Below, in pieces: positions 24,501 to 35,400 of a DNA stretch of 64,000 nucleotides. A model generated the notes under the pieces. It saw only the letters and a program-made list of their open reading frames with translations, had not been told where the DNA came from and searched no databases. A program made the translations under genes and the position numbers. Within the stretch, counting starts at the first letter, position 1. Every line of letters starts with the position of its first letter. This DNA is from Hydractinia symbiolongicarpus (lineage: Eukaryota; Cnidaria; Hydrozoa; Anthoathecata; Hydractiniidae), in NCBI RefSeq assembly GCF_029227915.1, contig NC_079878.1, positions 5,270,001-5,334,000 on the forward strand, given 5' to 3'.

Positions 24501-27500
24501 TTAATAACGCTTTCTTAAGAAGATGGGGAAGTGGCATTGTTATAAAGAAAAAGTTGAGACAAAAAGGAATCAGCATTATTGTCGGTTCGTCAAGCTCGGA
24601 AGGTAAGCAACATGTTTTAGTTCTTTACTCTCCCCTCACTGCTTAATCTAGAATGTTTTTTTTTTTTTTGTTTTTTATCTTTTAATAATCGATTATCTTA
24701 TGGTATTACAGCTGCCGTATTCTTCCGGTTTTATTTTACGGTATTACGGCTTGCATAACTTTGCGGTATCACTAACGGTATTACACCTACATTACTCTTG
24801 CGGTATTATAGCTGCGATAATATTGCGATATTACCTTAAGTATTACGACCGATATATTCTATGGGTAACAGTATTCTTTCTTTTACCTCTGCGGTTTCAA
24901 AACTTACAATCGATATTTGCTTAGCGAGGCACGTCTATTCATGTGATTATCATCTACGGAGACAATTTCCTGGCCTGCACTCCATCTGAGTGGTTTATTA
25001 ACCTGACGTGAACTTTAATCTCACTGAAAGCCATAATAAACGCGCAATTAAAATTAATGACTTAGCTTTAAAAAAATTTCCCTGATAACTGATTAATAAT
25101 GAAAATTATTTCACATAACATCTGCAACGAAGAGAACGTTGACTTTTAGTATTAAATTTTTATAATGAAAAATTAAAACCTTTTTTTAAAACACTTAGAA
25201 AGAACAACATTGCATGTAGTACGTGTTGTCAATTCACTTAAAACACAATACAAGAGATTAGGGATAAGATTCTGCAGTCTTGTTGACGAACTGGCTGTTA
25301 TGTTTTTAATGAATCCGTATTACCCATCTTCAGGTGAAGAAGTTGATGAAGAGGAGGAAGAAGGTGACAGTGGACGAGAAGATGGTATCACTAGTAAGTT
25401 TGTTTGTTTTTTGGTTTTATTGTTTGTTTTTTTATTTATTTATTTATTTATTCATTTATTTATTGTTTGTTTGTTGTTTAGTTATTTTTTATGTTGTTGG
25501 TTATTTAGTTTTTTATTTGTTCGTTCGTTCGTTTGATTATTAATTCTTTTATATTTTTATAATCAGGTGATAGAAATTTCCACCCATGATGTGTGGACTT
25601 GTACCATGCTTTCTTTTCCCTCGTCTCATTCTAATATATCCTCTGTGATTACATACAGTCTGCTTTATACACTGTGACCTATATTTTATTCTACCGTTAT
25701 CTTGCTTTTTTATAAAGGTTAATAGTGTTCATGTAAATTAGACATTACTGAAGACCTCCTACCAGAGAGCTTTGTTGTTGATGATAGAATCATGAAAAGA
25801 AAATAGTGTCCTAAAAGAACCAGCAAGTTTGCCCCGTCGCTCTGTGTTCAACGTAGATTGGACGATGTAATGATTTTATTGCTGTATGTAAAGTTAATCA
25901 ACCTCGCCACATATGCATCATAGCCATTCGATTATTTCAGAAAAAAATGCAGTTGTAAGCAGTGGTAGATTTGAAACTAAGAACTTCTGGATTATGAACC
26001 CCGGGGATCTAAATTATCAAAAAGAGGTTCGAAGCTACTAAAAATGTTATAAAAATATTGGATGGATCTGGATTGCGGCTGCTGGGATATTTGTTGAATC
26101 TTTTTTCTTTAAAAGAGCAAATGTTTTTTTGAGCTTTACACTTGATCAGTTACCGGTTTGATTTATTAGTCAAAATTCTGTTTGCGTTATAAAAGCTTAG
26201 ATCCTTCATATTTGGAAGTTATGGAGCCATCATATCATATTCTATCCATTACTTTTTGTGGCCCAAGAAACTAAAGACAGGTCATAACATAAGCTACCGA
26301 AAATGCTGAAAGAAAAGATGAAACATCTTCACATGACGGGAGGTCTGGTAACAAAAGTCTTATTTTTTACTACAATTACAGTTACAAAACTCTTCTTTTA
26401 GAATGTTTTAACTAACTTTTGGTTTGCAGGAAAAAAATGCCAGTCATCAAAAAATAAAGATAAGGTTTCTTATAACAAAACTTTTGGGTACTGTAATGGT
26501 TCAACCCTGTGCTTTTAAAAATTCTTCGATTTTTGCATAAGAACCTAATTTTCCAAACATTTAGCAGAATTAATAAATTTTTTTGCTTCTAGAGTATTGT
26601 TTAAATGTGATAGCTTTTTGTGCTGTAAACAAAACTATAATCCCAGCCTTGTGTTTTTTATAAACTGATTCTTATATAAAACATGTCTTAAAAAGAAAAG
26701 TTGCATTGTTTTTCGATGACAGCCATACTTATTGAAAAGAAAGGGTAGCATACATTTTCATTGTTCTGTCATTGCTGCGCTGAAGTTGACAATGAGAGGG
26801 ACAATCATAATCGTCTTTTGTAAATCTCTCTCTCTCTCTTTGATGGCGCGAACGGAACGGTTTAAATTTCCGTATTAAAAGATTTAATCGTATCTGTATG
26901 TACATCTCAATGCCATGCAATTTTCTATTATACCCAATCAATAACTTTTAATTTTATAGTTTGAAATGACTGTTGTCTTTTTGTTTTGGCACTATATAAA
27001 TTACACGCTATATGAAGTCTGAATTTCTAAAAAAACTTTTAAAAGCAAGCATAATGTATATATTACATTAATGTGATTCGAAATGGTTGCTTAGAGAGTT
27101 GTTAATCACCTGTGAGAATTTGTAGTTTTTATTTTTGACAATCAGTGCAAAAAAATTTTCTAATTAAATGCCTCGAGTAATTGCGAGATGACTTAGTTTG
27201 GAATATTTTGAAAAAACGATTTTGTGTTGTTTGGCTTCGAATATGTTGGCGGAAATTTATAAAATTGGAAGAAAATCTGGACAAATAAAAGGTGAGAAAA
27301 CTGAGAAGATTTAATCAATACACAAATGCGTGGTCAATACAGAAAAAGTAATAATAATAATATCGTCTTTGAATAGAGTTGATGTAGAATTTTAAAATCT
27401 AAAAAACGTATTCATTTTTCTCTACTAGAACTAACTGAGTAACAAAACTTACAAAGAAATGTTAGGAACTTAAAAATGCCAGCTATTAATGTTGAAAGCA

Positions 27501-28241
27501 GACCTCTTCTTAGATTCTTGTTTTGAGCTTTGTAAGAGAGAACATGACACACTCTTCGCATGTCAATTGTTTTCTTTCTATTGTTAGAAATTGGCCACTA
27601 GTTATACTCTGAATTTTTCAAGTCTTTCTTGGCAGAGAAGGAGTAATTTTGTGATACCATTTTGGGTAGGTCATGTGCCAAATTTTAAAGTCATTCCATT
27701 TCTCCTCCCTTCATGTATCCTCCTCCTTTTCATTTCCATACGCTTTCTTACAACCTTAAAAAATTCTTTTATTTTGATGGTTTAGTACGTGTCTTTTTTG
27801 TGAAAAAACTGAAAGTTGTGAAAAACCTGAAAATTCTTTGGATGGATGCGTAGAATTTAAGTAATCTCGTGTCCAGAAAATTCTAAGCTTTACAAATCTA
27901 GCTTGTGCATTTAAATTCACCTGTTTTATGTGTCATTTTTGAAATTCTATCAATATTATAAACCCACCAAAAAAGTTATATGCTTTCTTCATGCACGTGT
28001 GATATTTTCGTAGTTGCCGAAATAAAAAAAACACTATGAGAAAGAGACATTTGCTGAGGTGAAGAGTGCAGTATTTCCAGTTGTATTCCGTGTTATGTGT
28101 TGTTTCTAACCCTCTTAGAGATGCTCCTGCTTAGACCTTACTAGTGCTTGTGTCATTTAAAAAGAAATAAAGATATTCTATCGTGCAGGTAGCGAGGGCT
28201 CAGCAAGATTTAGCGCTGCTGATTCTACTCAAAAACAATGA
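9557..28241 (+). CDS. PH-domain protein with coiled coil and acidic tail (17 exons, 575 aa)
   Basis: Exons: 9557-9598, 14193-14243, 14922-14972, 15069-15128, 15791-15859, 16234-16299, 16719-16781, 16901-17031, 18587-18632, 19736-19745, 20142-20211, 20655-20683, 21204-21280, 22164-22236, 23826-24602, 25334-25393, 28189-28241. They sum to 1,728 nt and stay in frame. Residues 1-31 are acidic (MDDINELL...). A pleckstrin-homology fold spans about 32-186: WGYLNCCEL and YWVDLCGSTVRFYK strands, HLFRVKF, and a C-terminal helix with the invariant Trp rebuilt across a splice (MLR-W-VSKIQESI). Next come a coiled coil (EERLKLARF), KQLAEKREFLWQLEHQ, and a region from about 281 with RRSKRIRPVKTW (417-428) and long Asp/Glu runs. 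PH domains usually bind phosphoinositides or proteins at membranes. The PH-plus-coiled-coil order loosely recalls the Tiam PHn-CC-Ex module, but no DH domain follows. The CAG|gttctg donor after exon 7 is weak. The specific family is not recognised. Confidence 0.8.
10258..10400 (+). repeat. Dispersed 'GTGGAAAAATCCAC' repeat family, copy 3
   Basis: Starts GTCGATAAAGCCCATGGAAA and continues with a CTGATGTCAGCAGTG block, matching the copy at 4031. It lies in intron 1 of the PH-domain gene. Confidence 0.5.
13050..13210 (+). repeat. Dispersed repeat, copy 2 (as at 99-345)
   Basis: It shares CATCATCA, CCATGCGACCATGGGTTGGA, CAATCTGATCTAGACTGTAT and CAAGTGTG blocks with 99-345, in the same orientation. 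It lies in intron 1 of the PH-domain gene. Confidence 0.5.
19736..19745 (+). CDS. 10-nt microexon of the PH-domain gene
   Basis: ATATCATTAT lies between a TCGCAG acceptor and a perfect GTAAGT donor. The preceding exon (ending 18632) leaves phase 0 and the next exon (starting 20142) is open only after one carried base. A 10-nt exon supplies exactly that shift and adds Ile-Ser-Leu and the first base of a Leu codon, continuing the coiled coil. No other acceptor-donor pair in the intervening 1.5 kb that I examined gives a phase-0 to phase-1 exon without stops. Confidence 0.6.
20785..20910. repeat. (GAAT)n microsatellite
   Basis: Imperfect tandem GAAT/AAAT/GAGT tetranucleotides run for about 125 bp in an intron of the PH-domain gene. 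Confidence 0.85.
21955..22030. repeat. (GTT/TTTG)n microsatellite
   Basis: A run of TTG and TTTG units (GTTTGTTTG then TTGTTGTTG) lies in the intron before the 22164 exon. Confidence 0.75.
23170..23345. repeat. Near-perfect palindrome at the edge of a GC-richer insert
   Basis: 23170-23189 (GATCCACCAATGAGGTTGAA) pairs with 23190-23209 at 17 of 20 positions with no spacer, centred on GAATTC. Two of the three differences would be G-U pairs in RNA. The following ~130 bp is clearly richer in G+C than the surrounding intron, suggesting an inserted mobile piece of unknown family. Confidence 0.6.
24690..24860. repeat. Degenerate array of GGTATTAC/GCGGTATTA motifs
   Basis: The motif (G)CGGTATTA(C/T), with variants, recurs about six times in 150 bp (near 24700, 24740, 24775, 24812, 24822 and 24836), with intervals of very roughly 20-40 bp. 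It lies in the intron after the large 23826-24602 exon. It is an old minisatellite or a chain of similar sites. Confidence 0.5.
25418..25465. repeat. (TTTA/TTTG)n microsatellite
   Basis: TTTATTTA and TTTG units follow the 25334-25393 exon. They generate a spurious open frame rich in Phe and Leu. Confidence 0.75.
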
Positions 28242-29453
28242 TCAAAGTGATACGTATTATGTACACTCTTCTCTCACTACTTTCCCTCCTACTCTTCTAT
28301 TTTAATACTTTCCTTTCTTGCCACACTTCTTCCTTGATGCTTCTGATCTTTTTCGTTAAACATGTTGCCAGTTTTTTTCATGTTATACACTTTGTTTCTG
28401 CCGTTTCTTATATACGATTTTTTTAGCAGTCTTTTCCCACAGCCTTTTATGTAGCTAACTGTCTCCTGAATTACCTAAATTGCTTTTGTTACATTTGTCT
28501 ACAACAAGTCCCTCTGCTTCAAATAAAATGTTGCAAATCCCACTTTGCTTTTGGGCTGCCTTCATAAGCCAGTAGAAAATAGAGAAGATGCACAAATGAA
28601 ATTTTCAAGGGAGAATAAATTTCAGGAATTCACGAAAACCGTGGGTATATAACGCACGGTTTTCGTGAATTCCTGCATATCATTATATATCATTTTTGAT
28701 AAATTTCGCGACGGTTATGATCATGTCATCTTTGTTGACAAATCGGACTATAAAACTGACTACACAATCTATGAGATATCACATATAATTAATCAGATTC
28801 TCACTATGAAATGCCTTTACAAATCGGCACTATATAAATATCACCCTTTTTTCATAACCGGGTTAAATCCGATTAACAGAAAGTTTGATCTCCTTCGTCG
28901 TAGTTTTAGACTTAATAGCATCAGTTGCACGAGTTTTCCTAGTTATCACTGTGATGGAGATGTACGTGAAGAAATGATTATGTTGTCCGAGTTTGTTTTC
29001 CGAAATAACATTTTCCTGGTGTTATGAATCATTACAACCGGAAATCCTCTACATGTAATTAGTTTCAAGTCCTTTTAGTGCATTCCATTCTTTATGGAGT
29101 CTGTTTACAAAGCTTCAATGAGAAGAAGTTTGTCAAGTGTTTGATTGTTGTTGTTGTGTTAGAACGTTGTATGATAAGCAAACAATCTCCAGTGTTGGTT
29201 TTGTTTACAAGGAGTTCATGAGAACCTAACATTCCGTGTAAACGTTACAACGGAGTAATGGTTGAATTTCACAGTGTTATGCCAGATTATCACAAGTAAT
29301 CTTAGCAAAGAGTAGATATTAAGCGGTGTTTGCTCAAGCATTTCTTTGTTTTCATGCTAACGTTAAGTTGTAAAAAAGAAGGTTTATTACAGCTAATCAT
29401 TTGTGGAATTTGTTGGGAGTTATCATTGAAATTGTGTTTTTATTATTGCGAAG
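28242..29453. other. Spacer between PH-domain and tamalin-like genes
   Basis: Contains AATAAA at 28522-28527, a likely polyadenylation signal for the upstream gene, and a 21-bp perfect inverted repeat. An open frame (28665-29027, 120 codons) starts inside the inverted repeat. It includes LLRRSFRLNS, faintly like the basic motif of the tamalin alternative first exon, but its possible donor gives the wrong phase, so I do not call it an exon. Confidence 0.5.
28623..28675. repeat. Perfect inverted repeat, 21-bp arms
   Basis: 28623-28643 (CAGGAATTCACGAAAACCGT...) and 28655-28675 are exact reverse complements separated by 11 bp (GGTATATAACG). It would form a strong hairpin downstream of the PH-domain gene and upstream of the tamalin-like gene. 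Confidence 0.9.
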
Positions 29454-32400
29454 ATGAGTGTATCGTTAGGAGCAGAGAATACGTTCGTTTTGGATGTGTT
29501 TGCATACTATCATCGCCTGTATGAATGGAAACGTAAAGTGAAAAGAAGTTTCCGCTCTAAGCTCTTACGTTCGTCGTCTTCGGTTGGAAAATTGGGTGAA
29601 CAAGACAATAACAAATGCGATGTTTCCTCGCAACCTTTTTGCCTTGCTGAACCAGTTCGGGCAAAGAAAACGAAGCGCTTGTCTCGATCATCTTCTTTAC
29701 GTTATAAAGTTCTTACACAAGCTGGTAAATTAAATTTGCTCTAAATTTTTTTAATCGAGCGAAATTCTGATGTACTTGTTAATTCTTTCCCATGTGCCAC
29801 TACAATTTCACATGTTCGGGTATGAAACGTGACAACCTGTCAAAAATTATTGACCAGAATTTTTGTTTTGTCACAGAGATAATGTGCTTTTTGTTTTGTT
29901 TTTATACAAGTAAAAAGTTGTCTATTTTGGTCAGTAACACCCTTTTTTGTTGTGCTTTAGATGCTGTCTACAAAAAGTTTGTCGCAAAAGGGTAAGTTCA
30001 CCTTTTTAATTAAAAATCACTCCAGTTTCTTTTACCGTTAATCTTGGCTTGTTTAGTCTTTGAGCCTCTAAGGCAAGGGCGCCAATTCAAAAGTGCTGCT
30101 ATTTAAACTGTGCGCTTATTAAATTTATTTTACAACAGTATAATTTTTAAAACAACTACTTGTTTAGAATATATAATTCAAACAACAAATGAATAAAAAC
30201 TAATGAGAATAAATCGGTAAAGAAAAACATACATCGCAGAAATTTGAGAGATTTGACTACAGCTGCGAATAGGCACCCATTTCGTAAGCAGAGGATGAGC
30301 GGTTATCTAAGGGTGGGCACTTATAAAATTATTTTCCTGACAGACGGACACTTTTTCGAGTTGCGCGCTTAATCCTACATTCACTGTACGGTATCTTATC
30401 ATTTACTCAAAAATTCTCACCATTTGCTGGGAATAATGCTTCTGTTATCGGCGATAATTAATCTCCTCGATAATTAATCTTCGCGAAAATTAACGCCGCT
30501 GAGTTTTTTTTCTAATAATTTCGGGATAAAAAATCTATTTCACAAATTCAAAACTATTAACCACATGTTATTGTATATATCTTGCTTTTTGTAGCACACG
30601 AGACAACAACGATAATTACACGAACACTTGGAACGCAGAGGATAAAAGTTACATCAGAAATCATAAAGGATCAGACCTCAAAACATCTTTTAGGTAAGTG
30701 ATAACATTTGCTTTTGCTTTTTTATTGACATTTACATTTTCAAGATGGCGTAGTAACTACGAAATAGAACCGAACGTGATAAGGAAGTGTTTGTAATGAG
30801 CTCGTCAATCTAGTATTTGATATTAAACTATTCGGTAGCCCGTGTGGAAATCCACGGCTTTCCCCGTAGATGTTTATACCGTCTAACTTGGCCCGATTGA
30901 AATATTTATGTAGAAACTAGTTAATAACTCGTAGTTAAATCCACAAGTTCACCTTTCTTTATATATCGTATTTGTGTTAATTATTGAAATTATTTACCCA
31001 GAACAGCCTCCTCAGTTCTAATGGTACTATTTTTAATGAGGGTCCTAGAAAAGGGATTCTAGTGTATATAAAGCTTTCATTTGATCTACGGAAGCCATGA
31101 AAGAACAGCCGCTCAAATAGACAACCGCCTAAGATGTCAATCCTATTCTCATGCTGAAGGCTAAACAGAGAGGATAGTCTCACACTAATAGCCTCTGGCA
31201 TGACTCAGCCGGTGTTTGAACCTAAGACCAAACGCACTGGAAGCGAAAGCTCTACGACAAGGTTACCAGTCGGTGCAAGGCTACCAGTCAGTACAAGGTT
31301 ACCAGTCGGTACAATGCTACCAGTTGATAGCCTGGTACAGGTACAACAATTATAAAATTGCGTCGAGACAAATAGGCAACGGCTATTTTTAGTATAGTCT
31401 GTACCAATAGCCAAGTGGTTATTCTATGTCAACTAGGGCGTAATTATATTATAAAGGGCGTGAACAACTGGTAAAATCATTTTTTTAAGCCAGTAAATAT
31501 TATTAAACATCCTTGTGTGCTATTTTGTAGCACAATAAAAAAGTAATGTAATAATTTTGTGACGTGAAAGGACATTTTTATTTCTTATCCAAATGTTTTT
31601 TTTTTTAAATTTCATTCTATTATTAGAGAATTAATGACGTCATAAATTTACTCTTGTCATTAATTATAGCAAATAGCTTTTATACTAGATATAATTATAC
31701 CAAAAAACTGGAAGAATTTTTTCTTGTTAACGTACATGTTTTTCTGAGTTGTCATTCAGTTATATTTATGCTGATAATGCACTTCTTTAAATAAAGAATG
31801 ACATAATTCTATTAAAAATCGTGTTTTGTTAGATTTGAGCAATAATATTTTTTCTCATTAATAATCAGCTTAACATTTTTAGAATATATTAACAATTTAG
31901 ACAAGTTTTTAATATTCGTCTTTTAAACTACATTCACGTTTTGTCACTTCATAACCTTTCTCAACATATACGCCTTTCCCAACAAATAAGGCTTTCCTAA
32001 CAGATACGCCTTTCTCAACAGATACGCCTTGCCCAACAGATACGCCTTTCCCAGAAAAACGCCTTTCCCAGAAAAACGCCTTGCCCAACAGACACGCCAT
32101 TCCCAAGAGATACGCCTGTCCCAACAGATACGCCTTTCCCAACAAGACGCCTTTCCGAACAGATACGCCATTCCCAAGAGATACGCCTGTCCCAAAAGAT
32201 ACGCCTTTCCCAACAAGAACGCCTTTTCGAATAGATACGCCTTTCCTTAGAGATACGCCTTTTCCAAGAGATACGCCTTTCCCAAGAGATACCCTTTTTT
32301 TAAGAGATACGCTTTTCCCAACAAATACGCCTTTCCTACAAATGTCTTACAAATATTTTTTTGTGACTTAATGTGCACCATGTAAAGTTTTAGTAAACTT

Positions 32401-35400
32401 TCCTAGAAAAGTTTCCGCCATATTTACACAACATGTTGTTATTGCTTTCAGTTGCGATCAGATCAACTTTAATGGAAAATTCACCACCAAACTAGATCTT
32501 CTGCAACACTTTGGGCAAAAATCCATCAATCTTGGAGAGGACAAGGAGCTTGCGAAGGTGCTTATTCAAGTGTTTGACGACGCCAAAAAAGGGTAGGTTT
32601 ACAATAGCCAATTTTTCTGAAATTTCTTCATTTGTTCTTCTTTTCCAAAACATTATTTCGACTCCATACACGCAACCTGGTTTCCAGGCTCCGTTTGTTA
32701 GTGGTAACTATATCTACGCAGCTTGATGCTCCTGCGTAGGGGTAAACAAAAAGCACTCAGAAGGAGAGTTACACAAAGCATTGGGTTATGATTAAGTGGG
32801 ATATGTTTGCACATTTTACAAATAGTTTTATAATGGCTAGTAAATCCTTTTCTTCTTTCATTCTTTTATCTTCTTATCTTTCAGAAACAAGTCTTTGTTG
32901 TTTTTATTTCGTGACATTAAGAGTTTATTTGCGAGTGGTACAAGCTTTGATTATTAAATAAAACTTCTCACAAATCTCGTTTTAACACTCATCGCGCAAA
33001 CTTATTATGAGTGTGTGAAAACACTAATGGTTAACTAACCGAGGCATTGTGTGGGTTACTTGTTGTATATATTCGGTGTTTTTGTTGTTAAGAATTTTCT
33101 TTCGGCGTACCATGTGTGAGATTGGCTCTTTTTTTATGAATATTGCTCAATGTTTTTATTACATCCATAATGTGTGTTTCATTGTGAAAGATCTTTAACC
33201 AGAAGAACTGTTATGGTTAATTTATGTGATGCAAAATTGTGTTGGTGAACTTCGTAGCGAGAGAAGATGGCTTAGCTGAAAATAATTCACTATATGATAA
33301 GCTAAAATACTTCCCGTGTTACAAATTTAAATTCTTATTTTTTTCTTCAAAGGTAGGGTCGTTTTTTAGGTTTGGATATTTTTTTGTTGATATACTGTAA
33401 TTTCTTTCGGAAGAACCTATCCATCTGTTTATATAGCAATTCGATAAAATATAACCACGTGCTCTTCTCACGCGCTCATAATTTATGTGAGAAAGAAATA
33501 TTAAATGCAATATGGTAGGTGAGCTGCGAAAAAAACGTTCATCTATCAGAAATCTTGTTGTGGCAACATGTAGAAACTTTTAATTACATTAAGCTATATG
33601 ATGCGTTACATTTTTTGACGTCACGGCTCAATGACTGACGGGTGACGTCATTTTAAGTACACTAACGCTCCATCGTGGTGGTTATTAGATTAAAATGTCA
33701 ATATTTATTGACATCATGATATATTTTTCGTTGAGAGTGTGTTTAGGTGTGAACATTATGTTAAAATAAAGTTTATGAATGGAATATTTTGTGTGGTACT
33801 ACCGTAGCTGCTAAGATTGGGAGAGTTGTTCAAATTAAATTTTGACTGGACGTTGTTTTTTTATTTGTTTTTGTTTTTGTTTGTTTTTAAACACTTGTAA
33901 TTGACATCATTTTTTCACATGCAGCTTATTGCACTTTTTAATTTTTTAATTTTTGTGTTCTAAATTTTTGAGCAATGAAAACTTTTGTTCTTATATAGTT
34001 TCTTCTTATCTACATGTACGGAAAATTAAAAGGAACCCACTTGACAACTAGTTTTCTTCTAACAATTTTTGTTTCAGAAATTTTTTTCTTAATATCCTTG
34101 TGAGTATATTAAGTGGAGTCTTATTAAAAAGGATTTTTGTTTTTATCTAAGAAAGAAATAAGGCCATTAGGAAAAGATAATCCACCCTAAATATGTAACC
34201 CAAACCATTGGATAAATTTGAATTCAATTTTCGTTTTAAACCAATGAAATCGTTTAATTAACCTTGTAAAGAAGGAACGTACGATTGTTCGAGTGTTAAT
34301 TGTTCTTTCTCTCTCCAAATTTTCTATTTGTTCTGCCTCGTCAAATATTTATAATTGAAACGTTTTTATTATTCTTTTGTTCATTCAAGCGCAGGTGTTT
34401 TTTAAGCGAAGTCGATAAACGTTTTTTTTTTTTTGATTGATTGACTGATTGGGTAAACATTTGCACGAGCTAGCGCGTGTACTATTGTTCCACCACAAAG
34501 ACTCTTGATTTTTTATCTTAAAATAATTTTCTTCGCAGAAACTTTAGTTAACGCTCTTCAGCATGTGCGTATTTCAGTATGGTTTGAGGTGCTAACCATA
34601 GCTTGTTGAAAGATTTTTCTGTATATATAACATGCTCATTGCCATGCGCGTTCTTTACGAAAATAACAAGAAGAGAAGTTTCATATGTGTGATGGAAAAG
34701 TAACTAGTGATAAAATCTGTGAAGAAGAGATATTTTTCTGATGTCGATGTGTTTGTTAACAGAAAGTAAAAGTTTTTAAATTGAAAATCATTCTTAGAAG
34801 TATATCAATAATAGAAATTGAAAAGAAGAGAAGTTTATATGTGAAATTTGTTCTCGGTCATCATGAAAGACTCGTTAAATGTGAAAGCTTTTACAACACT
34901 GACGAAAAATTTCTCCAATTCCACGCTGAATGTTTATACAGATATGATGGAGAGAAGATTGGACTCGCTGAGACGCAGCTTCTCTTTTCGTTCGTTGGTG
35001 AAAAGAACTGAGAAACAGAGACCACGAAGGAAATTTTCCAGAAATTTAGATATTTTTTTTCCATATATTCGAGGGTAGGTTTACAGTTAAAAATTCGTTC
35101 TTAATTTTATTGGGTTTTTTTAATTTGAGATTTTTTTCTTTGTTTTACCGCTCTCAAAGTGAGTTATCAAAAGTGGTATGATCGAAACTTGGGGAATACT
35201 TTAAAAAGCGAAACACCTGCATTCGAACGTATCTTACGATTAACCTCGCTTGAATCACTCGCCGACACCGACAATTTTATTTGTCTTTCGTGTAGTTGTA
35301 ATATCTGATGACGTCATTTAATCGTTACTTAGCAACTACGGTCTTCAGGGTTGCGAATCTTTTGCAAAGGTTGAAGCCGACTCTAGGTATTCGAATCTAG

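Noticed and set aside
28665-29027. 120-codon open frame as a third first exon of the tamalin-like gene
   Set aside because: It has a basic RRSF motif, but it starts within an inverted repeat and its possible donor (GAT|gtacgt) gives phase 0, which does not fit any downstream exon.
28189-29454. PH-domain and PDZ genes as one Tiam-like gene
   Set aside because: The PH gene ends in a spliced exon with an in-frame TGA at 28239-28241, and the PDZ gene has its own starts; no DH domain is present.
31955-32341. CRISPR-like array
   Set aside because: There are no unique spacers between repeats; units abut directly, and the setting is an intron of an animal gene.
31909-32371. Repetitive Pro/Thr/Phe or Gly/Lys/Leu open frames on both strands
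   Set aside because: They are reading frames through an 18-bp minisatellite, whose period keeps all frames open; no splice sites or start context support coding.
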